Shown one piece after another: positions 15,845 through 24,431 of a DNA stretch of 64,000 bases (position 1 is its first letter; every line of letters starts with the position of its first letter). The DNA is from an uncultured Bacillota bacterium (lineage in GTDB: Bacteria; Bacillota; Dehalobacteriia; UBA7702). The notes below the pieces were generated by a model. That model had not been told where the DNA came from and did not search any database. It worked only from the letters and a program-made list of their open reading frames with translations. The DNA lies in NCBI GenBank assembly GCA_934702375.1, contig CAKUYE010000003.1, positions 62,001-126,000 of the forward strand. The letters are read 5' to 3'. Made by a program: the position numbers and the translations under genes.

Positions 15845-16390
15845 ATGACTACAAAAGAAAACTCTCTTTTTCGCACGGATACCAAGGCGTTGGTTGGTTC
15901 CGTGATCCTAGGGATCGTTTTTGTCATCGCCTGCCAGGCAACGGGGTTCATTGACAATATGATGCCTTGGGGCAAAGCAGGTATGTACCTGATCAATGGT
16001 TCCGTATGGGCCTTCTTTACCGGTATCATTGCCCTGCTTTACAAGCAGCCTGCCGGGATTATCGCCGGGGAAGTTCAGGCTGTGATCTCTATTTGGTTCA
16101 GTCCTCTCTGGCTCTGCTTCATTTTTGCCAATGCGATCGGCTCCATCGTTATGTCTGTGGTTTCTGCGAAATTATCCATGGAAAAATGGTGGCACCATAT
16201 TGTCTCTCAGTTCTTTATAAACTTTTTTGGCAACTGCGTCATTTGCGTGGGACTGGTAAAAATTTACAATTTGCCGGTAAAAGTTGCCATTATTGAATCT
16301 TTGATTATCGTTGTTGTGACCTGGATCGTTGCCACCATCTTACAGAAATTGGTGTATCAAGCTCTTTGCAAATCCGGGCTTACGAAGTAA
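15845..16390 (+). CDS. Putative ECF transporter S component, copy 1
   Basis: A 181-residue protein with five to six hydrophobic segments and no signal peptide. Size, topology and position right after EcfA-EcfA and EcfT fit a substrate-specificity (S) component; YkoE-like proteins are the nearest family I can suggest. Segments such as GIIALLYKQPAGIIAGEVQAVIS and SPLWLCFIFANAIGS resemble the membrane core of that group. The start has GAAAGG before ATG 15845. A second gene of the same length and about 80% identity follows, so this is a tandem duplication. The substrate is unknown; a corrinoid, a corrinoid precursor or the substrate of the downstream enzymes are the main options. Confidence 0.7.
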   Translation: MTTKENSLFRTDTKALVGSVILGIVFVIACQATGFIDNMMPWGKAGMYLINGSVWAFFTGIIALLYKQPAGIIAGEVQAVISIWFSPLWLCFIFANAIGSIVMSVVSAKLSMEKWWHHIVSQFFINFFGNCVICVGLVKIYNLPVKVAIIESLIIVVVTWIVATILQKLVYQALCKSGLTK

Positions 16391-16491
16391 TTTTAGCATC
16401 GATACGGACTTTGCCGGAGAATCTATCTGATAAAAAAAATACATCAACGATATTGGTCTGGCAAAAAATCGAAAGGAATGGTATTATTAAT

Positions 16492-17037
16492 ATGACTACA
16501 CAAGAAAATGCAATTTTTCGTACGGATACAAAAGCATTGGTTGGCGCCGTGATCTTGGGGATCGTTTTCGTGATCGCCTGTCAGGCTACGGGGTTTATAG
16601 ATAATCTGCTGCCCTGGGGCAAAGCAGGGATGTACTTGATCAACGGTTCCGTATGGGCCTTCTTTACCGGGATTATCACCTTGCTTTACAAACAGCCTGC
16701 CGGCGTTATTGCCGGGGAAGTGGAAGCAATTATTTCCATCTGGTACAGCCCTCTCTGGCTCTGCTTTATTTTTGCCAATGCCATTAGCTCAATTGCAATG
16801 TCTGTGGTTGCTTCCAAATTATCCATGGAAAAATGGTGGCATCACATTGTTTCTCAGTTCTTTGTAACGTTCCTTGGCAATTGCTGCGTTTTTGTGGGTT
16901 TGATCAAAATCTACTGTGTTCCTGTGGTGGTCGCTTTGTGGGAAACGGCAATCATTATTGTCGTAACCTGGATCGTTGCAACGATCTTGCAGAAATTTGT
17001 TTATGATGCACTGAAAAAATCCGGTCTTTCCAAATAA
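16492..17037 (+). CDS. Putative ECF transporter S component, copy 2
   Basis: Also 181 residues, differing from copy 1 at about 34 positions by eye. The differences are concentrated in the C-terminal third (residues about 130-160, where copy 2 has CVPVVVALWETAIIIVV), whereas the first 120 residues are almost unchanged. That pattern suggests either recent duplication or selection for a changed binding site. GAAAGGAATG stands upstream of ATG 16492. The roughly 100-base gap between the copies holds no gene. It is followed 27 bases later by the decarboxylase gene. Confidence 0.7.
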   Translation: MTTQENAIFRTDTKALVGAVILGIVFVIACQATGFIDNLLPWGKAGMYLINGSVWAFFTGIITLLYKQPAGVIAGEVEAIISIWYSPLWLCFIFANAISSIAMSVVASKLSMEKWWHHIVSQFFVTFLGNCCVFVGLIKIYCVPVVVALWETAIIIVVTWIVATILQKFVYDALKKSGLSK

Positions 17038-17064
17038 CCGGAGTGTAAGGAGAATAAGAAACAT

Positions 17065-18432
17065 ATGAGTCAGGATTTAAGAGACTTTTTAAAACTGGAA
17101 GAAGAAAAAGGAAACCTTCATCATGTACCGGAGGAAGTGAAGCGGGAGTACGAAATCTCTACGCTGATGATGGATTTGGATAAAGAGCATCGCTATCCCA
17201 TCATGGTCTTTGATAAGGTTGCCGACAGTGAATTCCCGGTGGTAACCAATGTATTGGGCTGCCGCCAGTATTTTGCCGACGGTCTCGGCGTGGAAGTGGG
17301 GAAAGAATCCGAAACCTTTGCCGCACGAATCGGTCAACGCATTGAGGAAGTTAAAGTGATTGAAGATGCTCCCCTTAATGCTCATACCATTACCGGAGAT
17401 GATATCGACCTTTATAAATTACCGATCTTGACTCATTTTCCTATTGATGCCGGCCCTTATGTTACCTCGGGACTCTGTGTTGCCAAGGATCCCGAAAGCG
17501 GCGCGGAAACTCTGGGTTTTCAGCGGATGCAGTTGAAAGGAAAAAATCTGCTGGGGATCTCCCTTCATTCTCGTCAGCGGCTTTGGGAATATTTCCGCCG
17601 CAGTGAAGAGCGGGGGGAAAACCTTAAGGGTGCTGTGGTTATCGGCGTTCATCCTAATATTTCCCTGGGGTCTATGGCTTTGGTCCCTTACGATCAGGGA
17701 AAATACGGTGCCATTGGCGGGCTCTTTGGGGAACCTCTGGAAGTGACACCCTGTATTCATTCGGATCTGATGGTGCCGGCCTACTCTGAAATCGTTCTCG
17801 AAGGGGAACTTCTTGCCAATGAGCGGGAAAAGGAAGGACCCTTTGCCGAATTTACGAACTATGCCTGCTATCGCAGCACGGAAAACCTTTTCCGGGTCAC
17901 GGCGATTCGCTATCGGGAAAATGCCATTTATCACGACCTTACTCCGGGGATGAGCAGTGAGCATATTACCGTCGTTGCCATTCAGCGGGAGGGGGATGTG
18001 CTGAAGGCGCTCCATCAGAATTTACCCAATATCAAAGCCGTACATGCGCCTAATTCGGCTTGCGGTCTTTTCCATTGTTATATTTCCATGAAAAAAATTG
18101 CGGAGGGCCAGCCCCAACAGGCCATTTACACCGCTTTTGCCGTGGATCATAACATCAAAATGGTTATCGTTGTCGATGAAGATGTGGATGTTTATAACGA
18201 AGAAGAAGTTCTGTGGGCTTTGGCTACACGGCTCCAGGCTGACCACGGTGTTTCCATCCTTCCTCAGCACCTTGGGATGGGTGTGACTCTGGATCCTTCC
18301 ACCGATGAGCTGAGCCGCAGCTCGAAAATGGGGATCGACGCCACAAAACCTTTAAGCGGTTTTGCACCGAAGATCGAAATGGATGCAAAAGTTGAAGAAG
18401 CCGTAAAACGACTCCATAAATATACGAAATGA
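17065..18432 (+). CDS. UbiD-family prenyl-FMN-dependent decarboxylase (LpdC-like)
   Basis: A 455-residue member of the UbiD family, which reversibly decarboxylates aromatic, heteroaromatic or alpha,beta-unsaturated acids using prenylated FMN. It shows the family segments FQRMQLKGKNLLGI, VVIGVHPNISLGSMALVPYDQGKYG and the active-site EGPFAEFTNYACYR with the catalytic Glu, plus NIKAVHAPNSACGLFHCYISMKK. A UbiX-type cofactor synthase and an LpdD-like small protein are encoded downstream, as in the lpdBCD gallate decarboxylase system of Lactobacillus. AAGGAGAATAAG stands before the ATG. Substrate not readable; the AEFTNYACYR variant differs from the common GEFTGYY, which hints at an unusual substrate. 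Confidence 0.9.
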   Translation: MSQDLRDFLKLEEEKGNLHHVPEEVKREYEISTLMMDLDKEHRYPIMVFDKVADSEFPVVTNVLGCRQYFADGLGVEVGKESETFAARIGQRIEEVKVIEDAPLNAHTITGDDIDLYKLPILTHFPIDAGPYVTSGLCVAKDPESGAETLGFQRMQLKGKNLLGISLHSRQRLWEYFRRSEERGENLKGAVVIGVHPNISLGSMALVPYDQGKYGAIGGLFGEPLEVTPCIHSDLMVPAYSEIVLEGELLANEREKEGPFAEFTNYACYRSTENLFRVTAIRYRENAIYHDLTPGMSSEHITVVAIQREGDVLKALHQNLPNIKAVHAPNSACGLFHCYISMKKIAEGQPQQAIYTAFAVDHNIKMVIVVDEDVDVYNEEEVLWALATRLQADHGVSILPQHLGMGVTLDPSTDELSRSSKMGIDATKPLSGFAPKIEMDAKVEEAVKRLHKYTK

Positions 18433-18441
18433 GATGAAATT

Positions 18442-20505
18442 ATGATACGCATTGCGATGGATACCGGCGGTACCTTCACCGATTTTACCGCTATCGGCAC
18501 CTTGGGCGAAGGTGAAACCTGCCAAAAATTTGTAAAATATCCTACGGATCATGAAGACCCTGCCAACAGTATGATTGCCGGTTTGAAATTACTGGCCGAG
18601 GCTTGGAATACGGATCTCACCACCCTCCTTGCCCATACGGAGCAGATTATTCATGGTACTACCTTGGCTTTGAATGCCTTATTGGAAAAGAAGGGCGCAA
18701 AAACTGCTTTGTTTACTACGGAGGGTTTCCGGGATGCCTTGGAAATTCGTCGTTCTCAGCTGAAAAATCAATGGGATCTATCTGCAAAAACCCCGCCGGT
18801 GCTTGTGCCCCGGCGTTTGCGCATCGGTATCCCCCAGCGTATGGATTACAAGGGTGATGTTATTCGTGAGCTGGATGAAGCCGGTGTCATTGCAGCTTGT
18901 AAAAAGTGCAAAGAGCATGGTGTTCGTTCCATTGCCGTTTGCTATCTCTTTTCTTTTCTTAATCCGGAACATGAGCGCCGCACTGCGGAGATCATACGCC
19001 GGGAACTTCCCGATGTTTTCGTGACGCTCTCTTCGGATGTCGCACCGAAAATTCGGGAATATGAACGCACTTCTACAACGGTGATTAATGCTTATCTGGC
19101 ACCGGTTCTCGGTGATTATCTGCGGCGGTTAAAAGGTCGGCTGCAGGAATTTGGCTGGGAAAAACCGGTGCATATCATGATGAATAACGGTGGTCTCAGC
19201 GACACCACGGCTATGGAGCATTTTGCCGTACGCACGTTGCTCTCCGGCCCTGCCGGCGGTGCTTGCGGTAATACGGCTATCGGCCGGCTTTGCGGCCGCC
19301 CTGAAACGATCCTTGCGGATATGGGCGGTACCAGTTTTGATGTTCATGTGACGGATCGCTCCGGTCGGGAGCTGATCCCCGGTGCGGAAATTGATGAATA
19401 TCCCCTTTCTATTCCGATGATCGATATCCACTCCATCGGTGCCGGCGGCGGCAGTATTGTCTCCGTGGATGAAGGTGCCCGTTTGTTGGTTGGCCCGGCT
19501 TCTGCCGGTTCTTTCCCAGGCCCGGTTTGTTATGGCCAGGGGGGAGAAGATCCCACCATTACCGATGCCTTACTTCTTTTGGGTGTTATGGATGAAGAGC
19601 ATTTTTTAGGCGGCAAAATGAAGCTGGACCGGGCTGCGGCAGAACAGCAAATGATGACCAGAGTTGCGGAACCTCTAGGGGTTGAAAATCCTCAAACCGC
19701 AGCAAACATGGTTTATCGCATTGCTTCGGAAATGATGGCCGATGCGCTGCGCCTTGTTACCGTGGCAAAAGGACGAGATGTTCGAAATTACAGCCTTGTT
19801 TCTGCCGGTGGAGCTTTCTCCCTCTTTGCAGCCAATATTATGAAAACTCTCCATATGAAAGAGGTTTTATTCCCTGTGGTTTCTCCTGTTTTTTGCGCCT
19901 GGGGCATGATGGGGGCTGCGCGGCGTTACGATTTTACCCGCAGCTTCTTTATGGAACAGGGCAGCTACGATGGAAAAGCCATTTTATCCCGTTTGAACGA
20001 AATGAAGGAGATTGCCGGGGCAGAGCTTTCTCGCCTTGGCGTTGCCGATAAAGATCAAACCTATGTTGTTACGGCAGAAATGCGCTATATCGGGCAGCAT
20101 CATGAAATCTCCGTGGCTTGGGAGGATCGCTTTGCCGAAGATCCTAACGGGCTTTCCGAAGCATTTCATCAAAAGCACTTGCAGGTATACGAATATTCCG
20201 AGCCGGAATTGGAATGGGAGATCATCAACTTCCATTTCGCAGCTCAAGAAGCCGAACAGGATAATGTTTTGTTCCCCTTTGATACGGGTGAGACCTCCCC
20301 GGAACAAACTGCCGTTGTGTGCGGCGAACCCTTTGGCGAAAAAGGTGAAATTGAAGTTGCCGTTTATCGTCAGGCGGATCTTTCCCGGGAGCTTTTCGGT
20401 CCGGCCTTGATTCATTTTGATTTTACGTCGGTTTTGATTCCCACCGGCTTTTCTGCAAAGGTGGAAAAGGACGGCATTTGCGTACTCCGGGAAAGGGAGG
20501 TGTAA
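18442..20505 (+). CDS. hyuA: Hydantoinase/oxoprolinase family protein, HyuA-type ATPase subunit
   Basis: A 687-residue ATP-binding subunit. It opens with IAMDTGGTFTDFTAI, the phosphate-binding motif of the HyuA/oxoprolinase family, followed by HGTTLALNALLEKKGAKTALFTTEGF. The middle has MNNGGLSDTTAM, LSGPAGGACG, ADMGGTSFDVHV and the SIGAGGGSI segment, all standard for the ASKHA-fold core. HyuAB enzymes hydrolyse ATP to open lactam or hydantoin rings, or to activate ketones for carboxylation (acetone and acetophenone carboxylases). It lies 9 bases after ubiD and 3 before hyuB, so all are co-expressed. The substrate is unknown. Confidence 0.92.
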   Translation: MIRIAMDTGGTFTDFTAIGTLGEGETCQKFVKYPTDHEDPANSMIAGLKLLAEAWNTDLTTLLAHTEQIIHGTTLALNALLEKKGAKTALFTTEGFRDALEIRRSQLKNQWDLSAKTPPVLVPRRLRIGIPQRMDYKGDVIRELDEAGVIAACKKCKEHGVRSIAVCYLFSFLNPEHERRTAEIIRRELPDVFVTLSSDVAPKIREYERTSTTVINAYLAPVLGDYLRRLKGRLQEFGWEKPVHIMMNNGGLSDTTAMEHFAVRTLLSGPAGGACGNTAIGRLCGRPETILADMGGTSFDVHVTDRSGRELIPGAEIDEYPLSIPMIDIHSIGAGGGSIVSVDEGARLLVGPASAGSFPGPVCYGQGGEDPTITDALLLLGVMDEEHFLGGKMKLDRAAAEQQMMTRVAEPLGVENPQTAANMVYRIASEMMADALRLVTVAKGRDVRNYSLVSAGGAFSLFAANIMKTLHMKEVLFPVVSPVFCAWGMMGAARRYDFTRSFFMEQGSYDGKAILSRLNEMKEIAGAELSRLGVADKDQTYVVTAEMRYIGQHHEISVAWEDRFAEDPNGLSEAFHQKHLQVYEYSEPELEWEIINFHFAAQEAEQDNVLFPFDTGETSPEQTAVVCGEPFGEKGEIEVAVYRQADLSRELFGPALIHFDFTSVLIPTGFSAKVEKDGICVLREREV

Positions 20506-20508
20506 GCT

Positions 20509-22242
20509 ATGGTAGAATTTACAGAAGATATCATCAATCGCACGATTATTGCGAATCGGCTTGACTCCATCACCGGTGAAATGGGGTTGGCCTTAGAGCA
20601 TTCTGCCCATTCGCCGATTTTTGCCGAAGCCTGTGATTTTGCCTGCTGCATCTGTAATAAAAACGGTGAGCTTGTTTCTCAGCTTAGCGGGATTCCGATT
20701 TTGGCTACGGCAGGCTCTTTCAGTGTGAAATCCATTCTTCGCCGCTATGGCAGCGATATCCATGATGGTGATGCCTTTATTATCAACGATCCCTATGATG
20801 GCGGTAATCACCTGCCGGATATCGGGATCATTACACCGGTATTTGCCGGGGAACAGCTTCTGTTTTTCTGTGTCAGCCGCGCTCACCATGGTGATATCGG
20901 CGGTTCTACTGCCGGGAGCTATAACCCCAAAGCAACAGAGATCTTTCAGGAAGGGATTCGCATTCCTCCCACGAAGATCATGAAGAATTTCAAGATCACC
21001 GATGAGGTTATGGACTTGATTTTGCTCAATACCCGTAACCCCCAAATGCTGCGTAGTGACCTTTCGGCCCAGCTTGGTGCAAATCGCCTTGCGGTAAAGC
21101 GAATCGAAGAAATGGTGGCCACCTACGGTGTGGATACCGTGGAAAAAGCCGTTTCCTCTTATTTGAAGCAAACGGAGATCTTGACTCGTAAACGTATTGA
21201 AGAAATCCCCGACGGAGTTTATCGCGCCGTGGAATATATTGATGATGACGGTTTTCAGGAAGAGCCGGTAAAGATCGAAGTGGCGGTAAAGGTGGCCGGA
21301 GATAAGATCCTTGTTGATTTTGAGGGCACAGATCCCCAGGTCAAAGGTTTTATCAATACTTCGGTGGTAACGGCTACCACGGCATCGGGCATTGCCTGCC
21401 TTTGGTTTTTAGGAAGTGATATCCCTAGAAACGGCGGTGCCTTTGGCTGTATTGATGTAAATCTGCCCAAAGGCTCCCTTGTCAATCCTTATGAGCCGGC
21501 ACCGATGACCCTTTGTACCCTGACCCCGGCCAGTGAAATCATCGGTACGATTTTCCAGGCCTTGGATCAGGCAATTCCCGGTAAGGTTTGCGCCGGATAT
21601 ACCCGTTATGCCGGGCCTTCCTATTATGGCACCGACCCCCGTACCGGTCGGTACTATGTTGGATTTTCCTTCTGCTCTGCCGGCAGCGGCGGTGCATTGA
21701 GCTATAGTGATGGGAAACCGTATATGTCTCCCATGTCAAACTTTGGTGGTGTAAAAACTCCGGATATTGAGTCCAATGAAGCTCAGTATCCTCACATTAC
21801 CTTGTACCATGAAATGGAAACGGACACCGCCGGGGCCGGAGAATATCGTGGCGGCAACGGTATGCGCTATGCCTTTGAGCTTTACGATGATGGTAGTCAT
21901 ATTGTCAACTTTGGCGACGGCATGAAATTTGCTCCCTACGGTTTAAACGGCGGCCATAAAGGCAGTTTGAATAAAGGATTCTTTATTCACCGCGGTGAAC
22001 GAATTGTGATGGCCAGCAAGGAAGCTCCTCGTGAAGTTGCTGCCGGAGATGTTGTGGAATTACATACCTGCGGCGGTGGTGGCTGGGGAAATCCCCTTGA
22101 TCGTGCTCCGGAAAAGGTATATGAAGACTATTTGGATGAGCTAATCTCCAGAGAAACGGCAGAAAATGTTTACGGCGTTATTTTTAATGAAAATGGCGTG
22201 GATGTCTCTGCAACGAAAGCAAAGAGAGAGCAGATGCAATGA
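20509..22242 (+). CDS. hyuB: Hydantoinase B/oxoprolinase family protein, HyuB subunit
   Basis: A 577-residue partner of HyuA. Typical segments are SPIFAEACDFACCICN, the NDPYDGGNHLPDIGIITPVF motif with acidic and His residues that bind catalytic metal, SRAHHGDIGGSTAGSYN, and the C-terminal GAGEYRGGNGMRYAFELYDD and HTCGGGGWGNPLDR. Length is in the family range (500-600). It overlaps the UbiX gene by 4 bases. No acetone-carboxylase-type third small subunit is present, so an amidohydrolase-like or two-subunit mode is more likely. Confidence 0.92.
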   Translation: MVEFTEDIINRTIIANRLDSITGEMGLALEHSAHSPIFAEACDFACCICNKNGELVSQLSGIPILATAGSFSVKSILRRYGSDIHDGDAFIINDPYDGGNHLPDIGIITPVFAGEQLLFFCVSRAHHGDIGGSTAGSYNPKATEIFQEGIRIPPTKIMKNFKITDEVMDLILLNTRNPQMLRSDLSAQLGANRLAVKRIEEMVATYGVDTVEKAVSSYLKQTEILTRKRIEEIPDGVYRAVEYIDDDGFQEEPVKIEVAVKVAGDKILVDFEGTDPQVKGFINTSVVTATTASGIACLWFLGSDIPRNGGAFGCIDVNLPKGSLVNPYEPAPMTLCTLTPASEIIGTIFQALDQAIPGKVCAGYTRYAGPSYYGTDPRTGRYYVGFSFCSAGSGGALSYSDGKPYMSPMSNFGGVKTPDIESNEAQYPHITLYHEMETDTAGAGEYRGGNGMRYAFELYDDGSHIVNFGDGMKFAPYGLNGGHKGSLNKGFFIHRGERIVMASKEAPREVAAGDVVELHTCGGGGWGNPLDRAPEKVYEDYLDELISRETAENVYGVIFNENGVDVSATKAKREQMQ

Positions 22243-22799
22243 AGATATTAGTATCCATGACCGGAGCTACCGGTGCCATTTACGGAATCCGTCTTTTGGA
22301 GGTATTGAAGGAGACCGAGCATCAGGTGGGATTGATCGTCAGTCAATGGGCGGAGAGAACCATTGAAGTGGAAACGACCTACAGCGTTGCCGAGGTAAAA
22401 GCCCTTGCCGATGTTGTTTATCCCGAGCATGACCTGATGGCGGCGGTCTCCAGCGGATCCTATGGCACCGATGCAACGGTGATTGCCCCTTGCACCATGA
22501 AGACCGTGGCGGGGATTGCCAATGGCTTTAGCGATAATCTGATCATTCGCACCGCCGATGTGGCGCTGAAGGAACGAAAGCCGTTGTTGCTGATGGTTCG
22601 GGAGACCCCCCTTTCTTTGATCCACTTGAGAAATATGACGGCGGTAACAGAGGCCGGCGGCATTATCATTCCGCCGATGCCTGCCTTTTATCATCAGCCT
22701 CATTCCATTGAGGAAATTGTGGATCAAAGTGTCGGAAAGGTTTTGGATATGCTCCATGTAGAACATCATTTATTTCAGCGTTGGGGTGAAAACTCATGA
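22239..22799 (+). CDS. ubiX: Flavin prenyltransferase UbiX (LpdB-like)
   Basis: A 186-residue flavoprotein that makes prenylated FMN, the cofactor of the UbiD enzyme encoded upstream. It has VSMTGATGAIYGIRLLE at the N-terminus (FMN phosphate loop), the DATVIAPCTMKTVAGIANGFSDNLI segment and the RETPLSLIHLRNM motif of the family. Overlap with hyuB (ATGA) and with the next small gene (ATGA) shows that all are translated from one message. Cofactor synthase and decarboxylase in the same operon make a self-contained module. Confidence 0.93.
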   Translation: MKILVSMTGATGAIYGIRLLEVLKETEHQVGLIVSQWAERTIEVETTYSVAEVKALADVVYPEHDLMAAVSSGSYGTDATVIAPCTMKTVAGIANGFSDNLIIRTADVALKERKPLLLMVRETPLSLIHLRNMTAVTEAGGIIIPPMPAFYHQPHSIEEIVDQSVGKVLDMLHVEHHLFQRWGENS

Positions 22800-23137
22800 A
22801 GACCTTTACGGTGGGATATGGCCGTACGGCACTGCATTATTGGGTAGAGATGCGCGGAAATGATATTTATGTACATATTGACGGAGGCGCATCTCACCTG
22901 GGCAGTGTCTCCATGGCGGAAAAGGATTTCCTTCAAACGACTTCCTTTTCCGGTCATGAGGAGCACCACCTTACGGAACCGGTAGCTAAAAGATTGGCGG
23001 CGGTGTTTTCCTGCCGCGTAGTGGTCTCCGGCGGAGTGCATCTGGATGATATTGAAAAAGAAGAAATTATGCTCATCGTAGCTGAAAATGAAGCTGCTGT
23101 CGATGAGCTGATTTCTGTTTTACGGGAAATGCGGTGA
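22796..23137 (+). CDS. LpdD-like small subunit of a UbiD-type decarboxylase
   Basis: A 113-residue protein with segments VEMRGNDIYVHIDGGASHLGSV, HHLTEPVAKRLA and VVVSGGVHLDDIEKEEI. These match my memory of the LpdD/gallate-decarboxylase subunit D family, including its closing VSGG.H.D.I.KEEI pattern. The function of LpdD-like proteins is debated; they may help cofactor delivery or folding. Overlaps both neighbours by 4 bases. Together with UbiX and UbiD it completes an lpdBCD-like set. Confidence 0.75.
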   Translation: MKTFTVGYGRTALHYWVEMRGNDIYVHIDGGASHLGSVSMAEKDFLQTTSFSGHEEHHLTEPVAKRLAAVFSCRVVVSGGVHLDDIEKEEIMLIVAENEAAVDELISVLREMR

Positions 23138-24282
23138 ACGAAATGAAAATTGATTACCAAAATAATGACTATGATTTTTTACAGTCTTTTTATGGGATAA
23201 AAGAAGCTTTCCCCATCATTGAAAATGCGGCGAAGGCTGATGTTTTTCGGGGGATTGCGGAAAATCGTCCTCTGGAAGAAATAAAATCTCTGCTTAGTGC
23301 AGATCCTATGGAAGCGGAGCTGCTTCTGGATATCCTGGAACAGGCAGGTCTTATTCTTCGCGGGAAGGACTATATTTGCGCTGCGCCGGTAGGTGAAAAA
23401 TATTTGACGGATGGAAATTTCCTTTCCACGGAAAAAAAAGACGCCTTTACGCGGCAGCGGCTTTTACAATTTTTCCCCGAAGGCTTTTCGCCGTTGGAAT
23501 GTTCTTCTCTATCCGATGCCCAATGTTTTCCGGAAAAGATGACGGAAGAGGATATCCTTGCCTTTTGCGGTTGTTTTCAAGGGGATTATACCCTGGCTGC
23601 GGCGGTGGAGACCTATGCTTTGTGGCAGCGGACCGGCGTAGATCGCCGTCTTTCCTTTGATGAGGTCAAAGCCTTTTGCAAGGAAAAGGGGCTTGTTTGT
23701 ACGCCGTTGCTTTCCGTTACCGACGATGTTTCTGTTGTCTTTGGGGCAAAAAACGAAGCTGCATTGGAAAAGCTGTTATTGACGAAGGAAGCTCGTTTGG
23801 CCGGAGCCTTGAAAAAGCTGGATATCGTTTCTCTTACTCCCATTGATCCCAAAGAAGTTGTGGCTTCTTCCTGGGTAAAGGATCATTGCCGTTTTGGTTG
23901 TGCTACCTTTGGCTCCAAGCATTGTCCGCCTCACAGCCCCAATTACGATGAAACCGGTACACGGCTCAGTGAGTATCAAAAAGCCTTTTTGATTGAAGGC
24001 GCTCCGCCGACCCGTTCCTTTCAAAAGCTGATGCTCCGAGCGGAGCATATCGCTTTTAAATCCGGTTTTTACCGTGCCTTTGCTTATTGGGCAGGGCCTT
24101 GCAGCCTTTGCACTGAATGCAATCCTCCGGCACCGCCGAAAAAATGCACTGCAACGCGGCCCTCTATGGAGAGTGCCGGCATCGATGTCTTCGCCACCGT
24201 ACGTAAGCAGGGATTTGCACTGGAAACAAGACAAAGTGAAAATGACTTTGTGAAATATTTTGGTTTATTGTTGCTGGACTGA
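23134..24282 (+). CDS. DUF2284 metal-binding protein with an extra N-terminal winged-helix-like domain
   Basis: A protein of 382 residues. The C-terminal half (about 245-370) is the DUF2284 domain: CRFGCATFGSKHCPPHSP (Cys spacing C-x3-C-x7-C) and CSLCTECNPPAPPKKC (C-x2-C-x2-C-x8-C), which together could hold an Fe-S cluster or another metal. The N-terminal part (about residues 20-90) resembles the winged-helix dimerisation region of O-methyltransferases (NAAKADVFRGIAENRP, then PVGEKYLTDG). The start may be GTG 23134, overlapping the previous stop, or ATG 23143. It is the last gene of the riboswitch operon. DUF2284 has no settled biochemical role; metal insertion or electron transfer to a pathway enzyme is possible. 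Confidence 0.8.
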   Translation: MNEMKIDYQNNDYDFLQSFYGIKEAFPIIENAAKADVFRGIAENRPLEEIKSLLSADPMEAELLLDILEQAGLILRGKDYICAAPVGEKYLTDGNFLSTEKKDAFTRQRLLQFFPEGFSPLECSSLSDAQCFPEKMTEEDILAFCGCFQGDYTLAAAVETYALWQRTGVDRRLSFDEVKAFCKEKGLVCTPLLSVTDDVSVVFGAKNEAALEKLLLTKEARLAGALKKLDIVSLTPIDPKEVVASSWVKDHCRFGCATFGSKHCPPHSPNYDETGTRLSEYQKAFLIEGAPPTRSFQKLMLRAEHIAFKSGFYRAFAYWAGPCSLCTECNPPAPPKKCTATRPSMESAGIDVFATVRKQGFALETRQSENDFVKYFGLLLLD

Positions 24283-24381
24283 TAAAAAACATATGGGGAA
24301 TAAAATTAATCTTTATTATGCGGAGAATTGATTCAGGGGGTTGACACGTTTCTGGTGCTTTTCCCATGTGAAAAGGTGAAA

Positions 24382-24416
24382 AAAAGAGATCTGAGGGGGT
24401 TCCTTCAGATCTCTTT
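24382..24416. terminator. Bidirectional intrinsic terminator between the DUF2284 gene and the flavoprotein gene
   Basis: AGAGATCTGAGG (24385-24396) pairs with CCTTCAGATCTCT (24402-24414) with one bulge. An A tract lies before it and a T run after it, so it can work on both strands. It marks the 3' end of the riboswitch operon. Confidence 0.75.
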
Positions 24417-24431
24417 GGCTCTTCTGTTTTT

